Below are positions 18,775 through 31,664 of a DNA stretch of 64,000 nucleotides, piece by piece (within the stretch, counting starts at the first letter, position 1; each line of letters opens with the position of its first letter). Source of the DNA: Haliotis asinina. Its lineage: Eukaryota > Mollusca > Gastropoda > Lepetellida > Haliotidae. The notes beneath the pieces were generated by a model that did not search any database, was not told the DNA's origin, and saw only the letters and a program-made list of their open reading frames with translations. Where the stretch lies: NCBI RefSeq assembly GCF_037392515.1, contig NC_090295.1, forward strand, positions 25,212,501 through 25,276,500, written 5' to 3'. Made by a program: the position numbers and the translations under genes.

Positions 18775-20167
18775 TCATAAAAATACAAGTAATATGTAAT
18801 ATATGTCGGACCAAGTGATTCGCAAAACTGAAATGAGATTCTCAGTATCTCATAATATGAAAATCATGACAACATGATGAGAATTGAGATGCATCTTTGT
18901 CATCATTGTCCATAACTGAAAATCCACCATACAGAAAACAGATGTGAAGTAACATGCATTAGAGAATGTCATTCACAGCTTGATCAGCAATGTAACAGCT
19001 GCTACAATGTGGTCAGGGGTTCAAATGCTTTTTTCATGGCCACTTGCCACAGGGCAAGTGACTTTAAGAAAGTAGCTTGTCCTGACTAATTTTCCATGTA
19101 CTCTTGATTTCCTTGGCATAATCATTATGATGTGATTATTGTAATTATGAAATAATATATCAACATGGTATTTGGTGTTAATGTTTACTGGACTATTTAC
19201 TGAAAAGCGATAAAGAGCAAAGAAAGCTATCCCAAAGCGAGCTGAATTCGACGTTCTGGTGATTTCGACGATTGCATTGCTAGCGCTATATCGAGGAAGT
19301 ATGTGCGCGATCGGAGTGCACAAACAGTTTCATCGGTAGGGCGAATGCCAAGTTCCTGTCATGAGACGTTTTATTGACAATTGAAATCAAGAAATTAAGT
19401 TATGTAAAGAGCAAATAAACAACAATATTATTTACCCTCGATTGTTAATACCACTTCAGATACAAAATCAATTGACTGTATAACAAAAAATAGCAAGCAA
19501 AATTCAACAAGATCAGTCGTCTGCAAGTGACAGGTTATGTATGAAACAGGAAGTCACATGATCAAAACACTTTCTCGCAGTGCGGAGGGAAAAGTATGGC
19601 TCTGCGTCGAAAACACATACAAAAACACCCGGATGTGACAAGCGACTGCAGTTTCGCTGATACAATGTTACAAACGCTATTTTTGTTGGAAACACATGAT
19701 ACTTTTTTGTGAAATAGATGAATATACCGTTACCACTCAAGGTTTAGCAAAATCAAAACTTAAAATGATATTAAAGATAAAAATTACGTTTTTGTCTTAT
19801 ACCGTCGACAACCCCTAACACTGGGATAACTGTACTGTATTATCACCGTGAAATTTAATAGCTACATTTTTGACATAGAGCAGATATTTGCCATTTGAAA
19901 CTGTAAGCACAAATATTATCTAGTACATGTCAAACACGCCAAAAATGTAAAGGCATACACCCTACTCTTACAACAATACTACAGAGAGAAGAATTATTGG
20001 AAGATTTGTTTTGACATATTTGGGATATTTTCATCTTTGGGTGACACCTGGATATTGTTTCACATTCAGCTTAACGGCAGAACACCTCCAATATAAAAAT
20101 GAGAGCACGACAAATAATTAAAAAGTGTCTGCTTCCAATTCTTCCAAAACTAAAGCCCAGCAGTTAC

Positions 20168-20254
20168 CGAAGGATGCGCTCTAGGGTCATGATTAGTCTC
20201 TTCATGAAGATTCGCCTACTTCCTTTCATGGGCGCCGCCATTTTGAATGACTCA
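20168..20254 (-). promoter_or_regulatory. RNF207: Candidate RNF207 promoter / non-coding first exon
   Basis: On the minus strand a YY1 consensus AAAATGGCGGC (20244-20234) is preceded by an AP-1 site TGAGTCA (20254-20248). A possible donor CG/GTAACT follows at 20167. With the acceptor at 18365 this would make a 5' UTR exon 2 kb upstream of the start codon. YY1 sites at this place are typical of metazoan TATA-less promoters. No transcript evidence. Confidence 0.3.
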
Positions 20255-20889
20255 TATCTGGTTAAAAACATGCCAATTTCTTTTCCGGCCAGAGAGTAAA
20301 AACAACATTGGTATTATTACGTTGACTTGACTTGGTATTATTACGTTGAATTGACTTGACTTTAATCGCTTAATCGTTGCCGGTGTACATATATATATAA
20401 ACATTCCTGACATACATGATACTATCAAACAAAAATAACACTTCAGTCTTGCAGTGTTTTAAGAAAACCGGAAAAGGAATGTACATATAGTGCAGTAAGG
20501 GGGTGGAAAATAACAATGAGATCAATTAAATATTTCAGTCTGCACCTATGCACCATATGTCCTGTGAGCTGCAACAAAACTTGATGTTAGTTAGTAGTGT
20601 ATTAATCTTGACTCTATCAAACTCTCTTCACATAAGTAACCATAGGCCATTTAACTCACGTGAAGCGTCTGTAAAATACAGTTGATTTCGGTAACTGATC
20701 GAATGACTGTCCTTGAGAGCTAGGTTTGGCACATATTTTTCTGATCTAGTGTATTAAAGTAAACTTCAGTTTCTCCAAACGTTTATATCGTTTTGGGGGT
20801 GTCGGGTGTGTTGGTGTGGCGGTGGCGGTTTCGGTGGCGGTGGTGGGAAGAGAGTTGTATTGATGTCATAAATCATTCACACGCAATAC

Positions 20890-20998
20890 TGATGATGTGA
20901 TTGTTGTTTAACGCCGCACCCTGCAGTATCCCAGCCATCGGATCTGGACTAGACGATCCAGTGATCAGCATAATGCGCATTGATTTACGCTATTGGAA
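20890..20998 (-). mobile_element. SINE-like abalone repeat, fragment E
   Basis: About 110 bp matching the tail half of the family (TTTAACGCCGCACC... and TCCAGTGATCAGCAT). The rest is missing. Confidence 0.65.
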
Positions 20999-21730
20999 GG
21001 TAATGTGAAATAGGAGGCTTTCTCTGTGCTGCTCTGGACCTGACCCCCACAACTCGAAACCATAAATGTACCACTTTGCATCAGGATTCAAATGTAGATG
21101 ATGCAATATATTCAATGTGACTGGCCAACATTTGCTTTGCCACAAACTCGGTATCTTCAGCAACACGATAGCTCGATTCGGCCATTTCAGCACCACCTTC
21201 ACCATGCCTGTGGTGTCAGTATGACCGAGAATATGTGAAGGATGTCATGAAGATATATAATTTGTCGGTTTTTCTCTTTGGAATTGGCCCATATACAGTC
21301 TTAGGCGTATCCATGGAAACAAACCCCACTTTATCATATTTGACAAACCCATTGAAATTATTTATGGCATTGAATTCTCTGTCCCTTTTGTCACAAAAGT
21401 GATTGACAAGACTCACTAAAGTCATGGCAAGTACATAGACGTCGCAAATGTTGCACTTCTGTCTGAAGGGCGAAGCCACATTGTTCTCGGTGCCTCAGGT
21501 TGGGTACCTCCCAATGTCTTAACTGACGAAGGGAGAGGAGCCCCTCTAACAGTGTAGAATGTTGTACGGAGAGTCTTCACATTCTCACAACGTTCTTTGT
21601 GGGTTCGACTGCGCATCACTTCCTGAGAGAAGAGTATGATGGGGCGATGGACGATGAGCCCAATCAACCAGGATCACCTGACCCTCCAATGCATATTTTT
21701 CAGTCTGTTCATAACACTAGCAATGACGAT

Positions 21731-21738
21731 AATGATGA

Positions 21739-21772
<34 letters not shown>

Positions 21773-21781
21773 GGTGGTGGT
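21731..21781. repeat. Microsatellite (ATG)n followed by (GTG)n
   Basis: About 9 ATG/GAT units and then about 7 GGT units. In one frame this encodes poly-Asp then poly-Gly, making an apparent 79-codon frame that is otherwise unsupported. Confidence 0.9.
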
Positions 21782-22254
21782 AACAACAAAGTAACAAAGA
21801 TGATAAGAACACAGTTGCTTAAATACCAAGCATATTAGGTTGGACGTGCGTACGTGTCTAACTACTCCCCTTTGTCTGGGGCGACACATCGACATGCAAT
21901 TGTTTATCTCAACAGTCATCAGCAGTTTTGTCAATATTTACTGAGAAAAATCTCATCACTTATGTCGACGCTTCCCAAGTAACATGATAGTAAACACGCC
22001 TGCTATTTCCAGCGCCTGATTTCATTTCTAAAGAGTGGAACTTCAACTGTGGCGTTTTGTCTAGCATACTGCGAACCAACACAATGGCTAGGTTTGAAAA
22101 CCTTCCTATCGTCGGCTCTGAACAAATATTAGCGTTGAAATATACATACAAATAATCCCTTTTCTTATACTGGTAACTCGTTCGCTGCACCAGAAAGGTG
22201 TATGTGTATGTAAGGACAGTGAAAAGTAGTCTTTCTCACACACAAACTGTGGCC

Positions 22255-22443
22255 TAACACACAGACCGTGAGTTTACAAACAAACTGGACTTACTAAAAC
22301 TCTATCTACTAACAAAAACGGTGGCTTTACTATAACAGCAGGTCTCTGATGCATGAATTGTTTCCCTTAATATCACAGCTCTCTAACATATACACTGGGG
22401 CCTTGCTAGCGTAGGATCTCTGTAACACTCACTCACACACACA

Positions 22444-22479
<36 letters not shown>

Positions 22480-22705
22480 CACACACACTCTGTGTGTGTG
22501 TGTGTGTGTGCGTGTGTGGCCTTTGTGGTCTTACTATCACAGGACCTCTTTAACGCAAAAACTGTGACTTTACTCTCACAGGAACTATGTAACACACTAA
22601 CTGTGGTCTTATTCTCATAGGAACTCTCTCACACAAAAGCTGTGACTTTACTCTCACAGGAACACACTAACTGTGGCCTTACTAGCTCAGGAGTTCTCTA
22701 ACACA
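22255..22705. repeat. Degenerate minisatellite, about 45-48-bp unit
   Basis: Diverged units of the form CTGTGACTTTACTCTCACAG followed by GAAC(TCTC)TAACACA. The array is interrupted by the CACG/TG microsatellite at 22430-22518. Confidence 0.7.
22430..22518. repeat. Compound microsatellite (CACG)n / (AC)n / (TG)n
   Basis: CA and CACG runs face a TG run, so the locus can also fold back on itself (ACACACAC against TGTGTGTG, 22483-22518). Confidence 0.9.
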
Positions 22706-24359
22706 GTATGCGGACAGGCATTCACATAAGGATGAGTTCAATAGACTTCGGTTTCATGTGACATTAATAGCAGTGGAGAATTTCGATAGTTAAATGTCCC
22801 GACCGCACCCCCAGTCCGCCCCCAGTACAGCTGAACCTCCACATCCCATGTCTCACTTCGCATGTTGGTAAAGCCTTTACACAAGCAGGACGTGTTTATA
22901 GCATTTTAATGCAACTTTATCATCACCCGGAGTGCAGTTTTATTGTCGTAGAATGATGTCATTTACAAGGAAGAATGATATTAACGCCTCGCCTAAAGAC
23001 ACCGAGCCTGGGAATTTTGTTATTAGCATTAATTCTGTCACTTGGACAAATATTAATGTGATTTTTATTCCTGTGAAGAGCCGCTCCCCAGTGTGGGGCA
23101 GATGTGGTGGAGGAGGGCGTGGTCTTACCACTGGGTCTTACCACTATCAGCCGGATGGAAAACGGGACATTAAAGGGATGCTGATTTCAGGTGAAAGGGG
23201 ACAGGTACATACACATAAGATAGACCCAGTGTCACGCAGCGGGTAAATAATGTCCCATCTGTCTACACTAATTACCTCTGAACTGATGTTCACCTATCAC
23301 TATGGCGACACAATCTCACATTTTTGCAAAGGTTGTCGTCCGACATAAAAACAGAAATGAACAATGATCATTTAGAATTTTCACACTTATTTGTTATGTT
23401 TTGAAAAACATATTGATGCATTCGTTTGCGTGTGAGTATGTATGGTCGTGTTGCTATGCAACATGTCTGAGCCACCACGGGCGTACGGAGGAGAGAAAAG
23501 AAGTTTAGGCAGAAGTGGACCTTTATTCGGGGTTGTGGGCATGTCCCGCCTCCAAAGAAAATCTAAATCTTAAAAAAATGGTTGAGGTAGACAGCATTTG
23601 CTGCTGTAATTTCCTGACTAAATGCATTTCGAACTTTTCATCTAATATACTTCAATAGAGAAGAAAAATTGTATAATAATGACAGCATTTTATTTGGCTA
23701 TAAAAAATAACAAACAACCTTCCATGCATTTTCTTGGAGGCATGTGCGCGCACGCATGCGTGTGCGTGATCGGGGGAGTAACAGTAGTCATTTTATATGT
23801 TAGAAAAACAAAACTGTAGCCTAGTTCTAGTAATATTGGGTCCAATAGCCAATAGTCATATCTAGTGTTCTGTGTAGTGAGTACATATTGAATACAAAAA
23901 TGCTTGCTCCTGATTACCTGATTACTTTTTATAAGAACACAGTGTGAACAAATGACAATTGTGGGGATCAGCAAGAAAACGTCTGTATTCCAAGGAGAAA
24001 GCTTTATGGCTCTCAGCTTGTCTTCTGGGCAGCAAATTGCTTTGTGGACACGGGTAAGTGCAAGTGATGAAATGGGGACATCACCGATGGTGGATCGAAA
24101 GTACGTTTTGAACGAACTACAAGCGTAGCCACGTGCCTGAAGTGTAATGTGGCAGGTACGCTACTGTACATTGCCAACACTCGAAACGTATTCATGGTGG
24201 GCGTGTGTTTTGTGTATTCGTAGAAGTATTTCATGTAACGTGTGTCAGGTAACATGTGTCCCTGGTTGTGTCTGTGTGTGTGTGTGTGTTTGTTTCACAA
24301 AACTGTCATTAAGAATATGCATGTAACAAAGTGTGTGAACTTGTTTGTGTAACTATTAT

Positions 24360-26850
24360 GCGACCTTGCACGTGTCTGCGCGAAATTACCCCAGTGTCTC
24401 TCTACATGTCTGTGTGAAACTAACCCCTGTCTTTCTCCACGGGTCTGAGTGAAACCACTCCACTGCCTCTCCATGTGTCAGTGCGAAAATACCTCGGTCT
24501 CTCTCCACGTGTCTGTGATAAACTACCTCCGTGTCTCTCCACGTGCCTGCTCGAAACTACCTCTGTGCCTCTGTGCCTCTCCACGTGTCTATGTGCAACT
24601 ACCCCAGTGCCCCTCCACACGTCTGTGTGAAACTCACCCAATGCTCCTCCACGTGTCTGTGTGAAACTACCCCAGTGCCCCGCAAGGTGGTGTCTTTGTG
24701 AAACTACCTCTGTGTCTCCCCACGTGTCTCTGTGAAACTACCCGTGTCTCTTCACGTGTCGAACTGAAACAAGCCCCGTGTCTCCACGTGTGTAGGGGAA
24801 ACTAACCCAGTGTCTCTCCACGTGCCTTTGCGAAGCTGCCTCTGTGTCTCTCCTCGTGCCTATGTGAAACTAGCCCAGTGCCTCTCCACGTGTCGATGTG
24901 AACCTGTCCGTGTCCCTATACCTATCTGTGTGAATGGACTCCAGTGTCTCTCCACATGTCCATGTGAACCTACCTGCGTGTCTCTCCACCTAACTGTGTG
25001 AAACTACCCCGGCCAGTGTCTCTCCATGTTTCTCTGTGAATCTATTTGAGTATCTCCACCAGTCTGTGCGAATTTATCCATGTCTCTCCGCGTGTCTGTG
25101 CGAAATATCCCAGTTCTCTCCGTGTGTCTGATTGAAACTACTACTGTGCCTCACCAAATGTCTGCATGAAACTACCCCTGTTTCTCACTACGTGTCTGTG
25201 CGAAAGTATAACAATGTGTTTCTCCTCGTGTAACGTGTCTGTGTGAAACTACCCCAGTGTCTTTCTATGTGTTTGTGTGGGTGGTGGGGTTAAAGTGGTT
25301 AAAGCGTGCACTTGTCACGCCGAAGGCCCGGGTTCGATTCCCCACATGGGTATAATGTGTGAAGCCCATTTCTGGTGTCCCCCACCGTGATATTGCTGGA
25401 ATATTGCTAAAAAGCGGCGTAAAACTAAACTCACTCATTCACTCACTTCTACCTGTTTTTGCGAAACTATGTCTGCGTTTCTCCCCGTGTCTGTGTGCGA
25501 AACTACGTATGCGTCTTTCCACGTGTCTGAGTGAAACGACCCCAGTGTCTCCTCTCTGTCTCTCCACCTGTCTGTGTGAAACTATCTCTATATCTCTCCC
25601 GTGTCTGTGTGAAGCGTCGTCTGTGTCTCTCCACTTGTCTATGTGACACTATATATACCTCAGTGTCTCTCCACTTGTCTGTGTAATGCTACCTGTTTGT
25701 CTCTTCCCGTGTCTGTAAACTACGTATACGTCTCTCCACCTGTGTGAAACTACTTGTGTGTCTCTCCGCCTGTCTGTGCGAAACTACGTCTGTCTCTCCC
25801 CGTGTCTGTGTGAAAATACGTCTGTGTCTCACCGCCTGTCTATCTGAAACTACGTCTGTGTGAAACGACCTCTGCTTGTCTCCGTCTGTCTGTGTGAAAC
25901 TACTTGTGTGTCTCTCCCCGTGTCTGTGTGAAACTACCTCTATGTCTCTTCCCGTGTCTGTGTGAAACTACTTCTGTGACTCACCCCCTGTCTATGTGAA
26001 ACTATGTCTTAGTGAAACTACCTCTGCTTGTCTCTGTCTGTGCGAAACTACCTGTATGTCTCTCCCCGTGTCTGTGCGAAACAACGTATGCGTCTCTCCA
26101 CCTGCGTGAAACTACGCCTGTGTCTCACCCTGCGTGTGTGTCTCCATGTGTCTGTGTGAAACTACTTCTGTGTCTCTCCGCCTGTCTGTGCGAAACTACG
26201 TATGCGTCTCTCCACCTGTGTGAAACTACTTCTGTGTCTCTCCCCGTGTTTGTGCGAAAGTAGGTATGCGTCTCTCCACCTGCGTGAAACTACGCCTGTG
26301 TCTCACCCTGCGTGTGTGTCTCCATGTGTCTGTGTGAAACTACTTCTGTGTCTCTCCGCCTGTCTGTGCGAAACTACGTCTGTCTCTCCCCGTGTTTGTG
26401 TGAAAATACGTCTGTGTCTCACCGCCTGTCTATCTGAAACTACGTCTGTGTGAAACGACCTCTGCTTGTCTCCGCCTGTCTGTGTGAAACTACTTGTGTG
26501 TCTCTCCGCCTGTTTGTGCGAAACTACGTCTGTCTCTCCCCGTGTCTGTGTGAAAATACGTCTGTGTCTCACCGCCTGTCTATCTGAAACTACGTCTGTG
26601 TGAAACGACCTCTGCTTGTCTCCGTCTGTCTGTGTGAAACTACTTGTGTGTCTCTCCCCGTGTCTGTGTCTCCATGTGTCAGTGCGAAACTACTTCTGTG
26701 TCTCTACACGTGTGTGTGCGAAATTGCCTCAGTGTCTCTCCACGTGTCTCTGCGAAACTGCCTCAGTGTTTTCTCCCCGTGTCTGTGTGAAACTACCTCT
26801 GCGTGTCTCAATGTGATACTGGATTTATGCCTCACTATGCCTCAGTGTAC
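24360..26850. repeat. Large minisatellite, unit about 34 bp
   Basis: About 2.5 kb of variants of TGTCTCTCCACGTGTCTGTG then TGAAACTACCTC. Spacing is mostly 33-38 bp. The right part has higher-order structure: a 179-bp block starting near 26097 recurs near 26276, and a block with GTCTGTGTCTCACCGCCTGT recurs near 25815, 26410 and 26559. Translation gives repetitive KLCVSLHVC-like peptides in several frames, so open frames here are artefacts. Confidence 0.92.
25280..25448 (+). mobile_element. tRNA-derived SINE inside the 34-bp minisatellite
   Basis: Box A-like TTAAAGCGTGCACTTGTC, box B GGTTCGATTCC, body TGTGAAGCCCATTTCTGGTG, 3' tail ATATTGCTAAAAAGCGGCGT then AAAACTAAACTCACTC. It interrupts the tandem array, so it is younger than that part of the array. 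Confidence 0.85.
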
Positions 26851-27889
26851 AACGGCTTCTAAATGAGTGTATGATTAGACGTATACATACAGTTATCTAG
26901 AAATGTACCCAAGACTGACAAGTAAATTCAATGTTACATTCATTTACGAAAACACCCCAGAACAGGAAATGTTCATATGAATGATGCTTGACATCAGTTG
27001 TAGATCAAACTTGTCTTTTGAAAAGGGAAATGTTGCCACATGTTGGTGTCTTTTCAGTTAAAGTATTTTACGGGACATCATAAGCGTGAGAATGGAAAGC
27101 CCCTGGACCAGACATTCCACATCGTTCAGACAGCAAAACAACAGAAACACTTTGTTTTAGGAACTAATTCACATGAATCATACCTGTTTAACCAAATGTC
27201 TACTGACTCAGTGTGGCAATGACATCATCTAGGCATGTTCCCATACAACGGTTGTTATGACTTACGAGTTGCGTATACGTGTATGAGTACGTTTTTACTC
27301 AAAAACACCAGTACATATATGTGGTGATTAGAGCAGTGTTTTACAACTACCTGATACATTCACGAGTGTATCGTATGAATTCCGACCTTTGACGAGCAGT
27401 GTGTATTCAAGCAACTTGCAAAGATGTTTTCACGTTTTGACGCCCTCGTTTGACAATGAGACGTGGGCGACAAGAAATAAATAAGATACACGTAGGTTCG
27501 TCACTAAATTAAAGCAATGACGTCACCTGGAGCATGCAGATAGCCACGTGTCCACCTGACGTGTTGCTCCGAGCAACCCCGTGCCGTGTCACCCCATGTC
27601 GTGCAATCCGGGCTGTAAAGATCAACTGTCAGTCATACGAAGCACGCGTATGTATGCTATATCATTTTCAGAGACAACTCAACAGCTTGTTATTCTTGTG
27701 ATTTAAAGAAATGAGGTAATATAACGTTCACGTGGTTGTGATACAAAATGAGCAGACATGCGCACAACAAAGTATACTGACGGACAATAGAGAGTATACA
27801 CCAGAGTGATGAAAATTAAACACACAAGCATAATCTATGGCGATTTGAATCGGGTTTCCTGTTTGTTTCGGACCATAACATTGTAGTTT

Positions 27890-28100
27890 TCCGGCGACTG
27901 TTTTCAGTCAGAGTTGCCACTATTGTTTTCAGTCAGTGTTGCGGGGGACTGTTTTTAGGACGTCTTTCGGCGAATGTTTTCAGTCCGTGTTTCGGTCACT
28001 ATTTTCAACTCCGTGTTTTCACGACTGTTCTCGGCCAATGTTTTCATTTATTGTTGCGGTGACTGTTTTCAGCCCTTGTTTTCGCTTCTGTTTCCAGCCA
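27890..28100. repeat. Degenerate minisatellite, about 25-30-bp unit
   Basis: About seven copies of a TGTTTTCAGTC(AG)GTGTTGCGG-like unit with substitutions and length changes. Confidence 0.7.
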
Positions 28101-29552
28101 TCCGAGTAACCGTTTGATAACATTTATACATGTACAGTTTCTTTCGCCCGGCAGAATAAGTGTCTGTAGGTTGTACGTCTTAAACTCAGGGGAAAAATAG
28201 ACATGTTCTCATCATTTCTCGCATTTTCTAAAACTTGTTGAAGTTGTTTATGTAGTTATAGATGTAAACTGCGTTTATTATACATGGTATTCACTATTCA
28301 CCACCACCACACACGACTCGTTGAGTGGTCTTTTATGTTCAGTTTCATGTGGCTATTTCTACTTAATGTGAAACCTACATGTGGGTCCACGTCAAGTTGT
28401 TATGACAAGACGATTTAAGAGAAACTTTAAACATGGACAATCTCACATGAACTTGAGCGGCACCTCACTTTCAACGTCATGAATATAAACAGTTACATGA
28501 TTCCACGCCATGCAGCCAGCGTGGAGGTGGGTAACACAACAAGCATGTGTTTGTAGCTACCAACAAGATCAAACCTATCTCCCGAGTTTATGAATGACAT
28601 ATTTGTCAGTGCGGATCTCGCGAGAGTACGTGTTAATGGTCACCCCCTTGGAGGGGCTTGTTTCACAAATACTAGGAATTAATGGTCCGTGATTTTCACT
28701 TTTACGAGAATAAATAACAATCAAACATTGGAAGACGTGTCGTGGAGTACAGCACTGACCGCTGCCGACGCATGTCGATTTCAGCGTGTTTATTTCATGT
28801 CATTGTAGATTTCATGGCGGAATGCAACTTGTTCCGGAATTAGATGGAGCATCACAGTGTGTGGCGGATTTCAAGATATAATGAGAGTTTTACGACTCAA
28901 TAAAATCTCTTTCATGAGTCTCTATTCTAGTTAGGATAATGTGTTTATCAGTTCAGTTTTACGACTTTTGTGAAGATTTTGAAACGGAATACGAGGGGTA
29001 GTCGTTGCATGAATAAGTGGATTACCGCTGAATAGGTTTCGGGGTGGGTGGGTGTAAGTTTCATGTCTTTTAGATCTATTTATGTCATAATCAGATTTCT
29101 ATCGCAATGATCAATCGACAATATGTCCAAGTCTGACACAAACAACCTGAAGCACTCGGTATGTCCGCTGGAATGACCATCATGCTCACAAAATGACCAT
29201 CAGTGCACGACGATGTATCAACACACACGATTTGAGAAAAATGATATTATTGTAACAAACTATTTATTGAAAAAAATATTGCTATAGGAACAGATTTGAT
29301 TTATTCCGGGAATGCATTGTTACTTGTAAGGATGGAGTTTTTGCTGGTTGAAGACACCTACAATGATACGTGTGTGAATGATCATCTAGGTCGATGCTCA
29401 CAGCAGCATGTAACTGTGGAGAAATGTCAGGTGTCTGCGGCATACACACAGGTTAGAAACATCCGAGAATGTCATTTACGCACATGGACTCTGGAACTAC
29501 GCTTGAATAAACAATGCCATTTAGAAAGAAGTGAAATGTAACAACTGTGAGA

Positions 29553-29693
29553 TTAGGGATTACACTTCCTAGGAAAAGTACAGATTCCACTACCTTTGTT
29601 AAATTGAGTCTCATCCGGGATTCGACCCCACACCCTCAGAGTCAGGCACCTAATCGCCAACACACAAACTTGTGAGAGAGTGTAATCCCAAAT
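29553..29693 (-). mobile_element. tRNA-headed repeat with terminal inverted repeats, copy 1
   Basis: On the minus strand it has a box A-like TTGGCGATTAGGTG and a box B GGGTCGAATCCC. The ends are inverted: TTTGGGATTACACT against AGTGTAATCCC. It is related to 35196-35366. Confidence 0.65.
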
Positions 29694-30178
29694 ATAAGGA
29701 CTGTTTACTACGTGTGAGTTGCCGTACAGCTGGATTATTACGGAATGCGACGTTAGACAAAAAAACAAACACGAGGAATAATTCGGAATTGGTCGATACA
29801 ATCAGGCAAAATGAATTGTTAATCATGAACTCAAACTTGTCTCTGCTGACATATAGATGTCATTGTGGTTTGGGGAAAAAATGAACACAATCAGAGATGA
29901 TAGTCCTGAAATATCCGTCTGACATCCTTAAACCATATCTTCACACATGTTCATCCCAGACCAACATACAAAATTAAGATAGCTCCGAGATAGCATGTGA
30001 TATTTTATTAGCAGGTTCTCCCTCCTTTGACAGTATCGCTGTAATGTTCCAGCGGAGAACAAAAATGTTTCTCATGTGTTTTTTCTTTGGAGACCCGGCC
30101 CGAGCGTCGACCCCCTGTGCTAAGACATGTCACTTGTGTCGAGGTGTCACATGCGTGCACCTGCTAATGAGCATAACA

Positions 30179-30376
30179 GTTAGTGAGTGAGTGAGTGAGT
30201 GAGCCGCACTTAGCAGTACTGCACCTACATTGCGGGTGTTGAAAATAATCGAGTTTGGACCAGAAAATATGTGATCAACAGCATGAGCATCGATCTGCGC
30301 AATTGGGATGTACGCATAGTCGCCTCTGGTGGCAAGCATGGGTTACTGAAGACCTATTCTACCCCGGATGTTTCAA
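30179..30376 (-). mobile_element. SINE-like abalone repeat, copy F (internally deleted)
   Basis: Tail end (GTGA)n at 30180-30202, then ATCGATCTGCGCAATTGGGA and GGCAAGCATGGGTTACTGAA near the other end. It lacks about 70 bp of the middle of the family. Confidence 0.75.
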
Positions 30377-31349
30377 GTGTAGTTGAGAATAACACATGTT
30401 GTTGGGCGGTGTTCCTGTATGCGGTGTATGTTGGTGAAATGAATATGTTTAGTAAGTGGGTGTGTGAGATGTGTTCATCAATACTTACTGGAAAGCTTAG
30501 GAAGGTAAAGCGAATAGGGCTTTGATGTCTGTCACGTCCCTGAGACACAAGACCAGGCATATGGTGCTGAACAACCTAGAAACATTATCAGAACAAACTG
30601 AGATACCAGGCCATGGTCACGGGATCCTGGAAAGTCTAAGGACCGCAACTCTGCGGAACAGATTGCAGCGCCGTAGAAGTATGGACGTCCACTGTGTGTA
30701 GCAGTATATTGTCAATGTCTACGACATGAGGCAGAGAAGTGTTAACGCCGTGGGAACAGGACATTGGTTGATGACGCCAAAAGTTTGATTCGCAAATAGG
30801 AAAATGCACCATAACATGTGCAGGATACACGCAATACGTTTGAATCATATAGAGAGAAGTACTAACATAATTATATGTGAAACTAGTATTAAGCTTAGTC
30901 TGCCCTACAGACCCACAGTCTGCTAACCTACCCCGTAGATATGTATAATAACTTGTTTACATTACCATGTACTCTCGCATCTGAAGTCTATTACAATCCT
31001 CAACATTTCTTCGTAGTTGCTACGTAGAGTGTAGTTTCCATTAACATTTTATGTGTGCTTGAGTTTCTATTTACAAGCAAGGACTGAACCTCCATAAAGA
31101 CGGGATGGTTGCGGGATGGTTGCTATCTGGTTTTCATTCTACAACTGATTTGGGGGGTCACCGAGTGCGCGTCCGCCATAGGCCGTCCGTCCTAACAGCT
31201 TTACTTTGAACATGTTCGACATGCTCTTCTACACCAACGACTTTGACTGGATAACCTCTACAGGAACCATTCATTTGTTTCACATGCGAGAGATGTACAA
31301 TGTTATCTTATATTGAATCATTCAGCTAAGAGAACAATGAAATGCATTA

Positions 31350-31664
31350 ATTCAATTTCAACAAGTACTAGTTGGTGCTTGGGTTCTAATGTTCCTCTGG
31401 GTGAAGTAATTCCTAGTCCGGCATTTTGTACTGAACAAACACTATTATGCGAGTGGAGCGAGTACTAAGTGATCTGTATGGTTTCTCCACTCAGGAAGAG
31501 GCGGTGAGGCAGTCTTGTGATTTAACTGTTCGCTCGTCAACCCGAAAACTCGGGTTCGATTCCCCACATAGGTACAATGTGTGAAGCCCATTTCTGGTGT
31601 CCCCGCCGTGACCATGTCGGAATATTGCTAAAAGCGGCGTAAAACTACACTCAGATACTCACTC
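31350..31664 (+). mobile_element. Composite repeat ending in a tRNA-derived SINE, copy 1
   Basis: 31495-31664 is the SINE (box B GGTTCGATTCC, tail AAGCGGCGTAAAACTACACT). The preceding 145 bp (TTTCAACAAGTACTAGTTGG, TTGGGTTCTAATGTTCCTCT, TAGTCCGGC, GGTTTCTCCACT) are also found before the SINE copy at 39.96 kb, so the mobile or duplicated unit is longer than the SINE. Confidence 0.7.

Larger units (their letters stand above)
18787..24359. other. Intergenic, repeats only
   Basis: No recognisable gene. It contains a short inverted motif CACTTGCCACAGGGCAAGTG near 19042, a 24-26-bp tandem duplication GGTATTATTACGTTGA at 20310-20355, a partial SINE-like copy, GGT/GTG-rich stretches, microsatellites and a degenerate minisatellite. 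Open frames here are short and show no family similarity. Confidence 0.5.
26870..31350. other. Intergenic, no gene recognised
   Basis: AT-rich sequence with one degenerate minisatellite, a tRNA-headed repeat and a SINE fragment (listed separately). Candidate frames such as 29296-29541 (81 codons) have no domain, no splice support and no recognisable similarity. Confidence 0.5.

Noticed and set aside
19014-19817. Possible hAT-like element with AGGGGTT ends and an internal CACTTGCC palindrome
   Set aside because: Only about 8 bp of terminal inverted match and no 8-bp target duplication could be found, so the boundaries may be coincidence.
21599-21838. 79-codon frame with poly-Asp and poly-Gly
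   Set aside because: The striking part is a trinucleotide microsatellite and the rest has no similarity.
25315-25350. Box B GGTTCGATTCC as a possible functional tRNA gene
   Set aside because: No complete cloverleaf or acceptor stem; the sequence continues into a SINE body and tail.
26012-26866. Several 60-90-codon frames with repeated Cys/Leu/Ser-rich peptides
   Set aside because: They are translations of the 34-bp minisatellite in different phases; the unit length is not a multiple of three.
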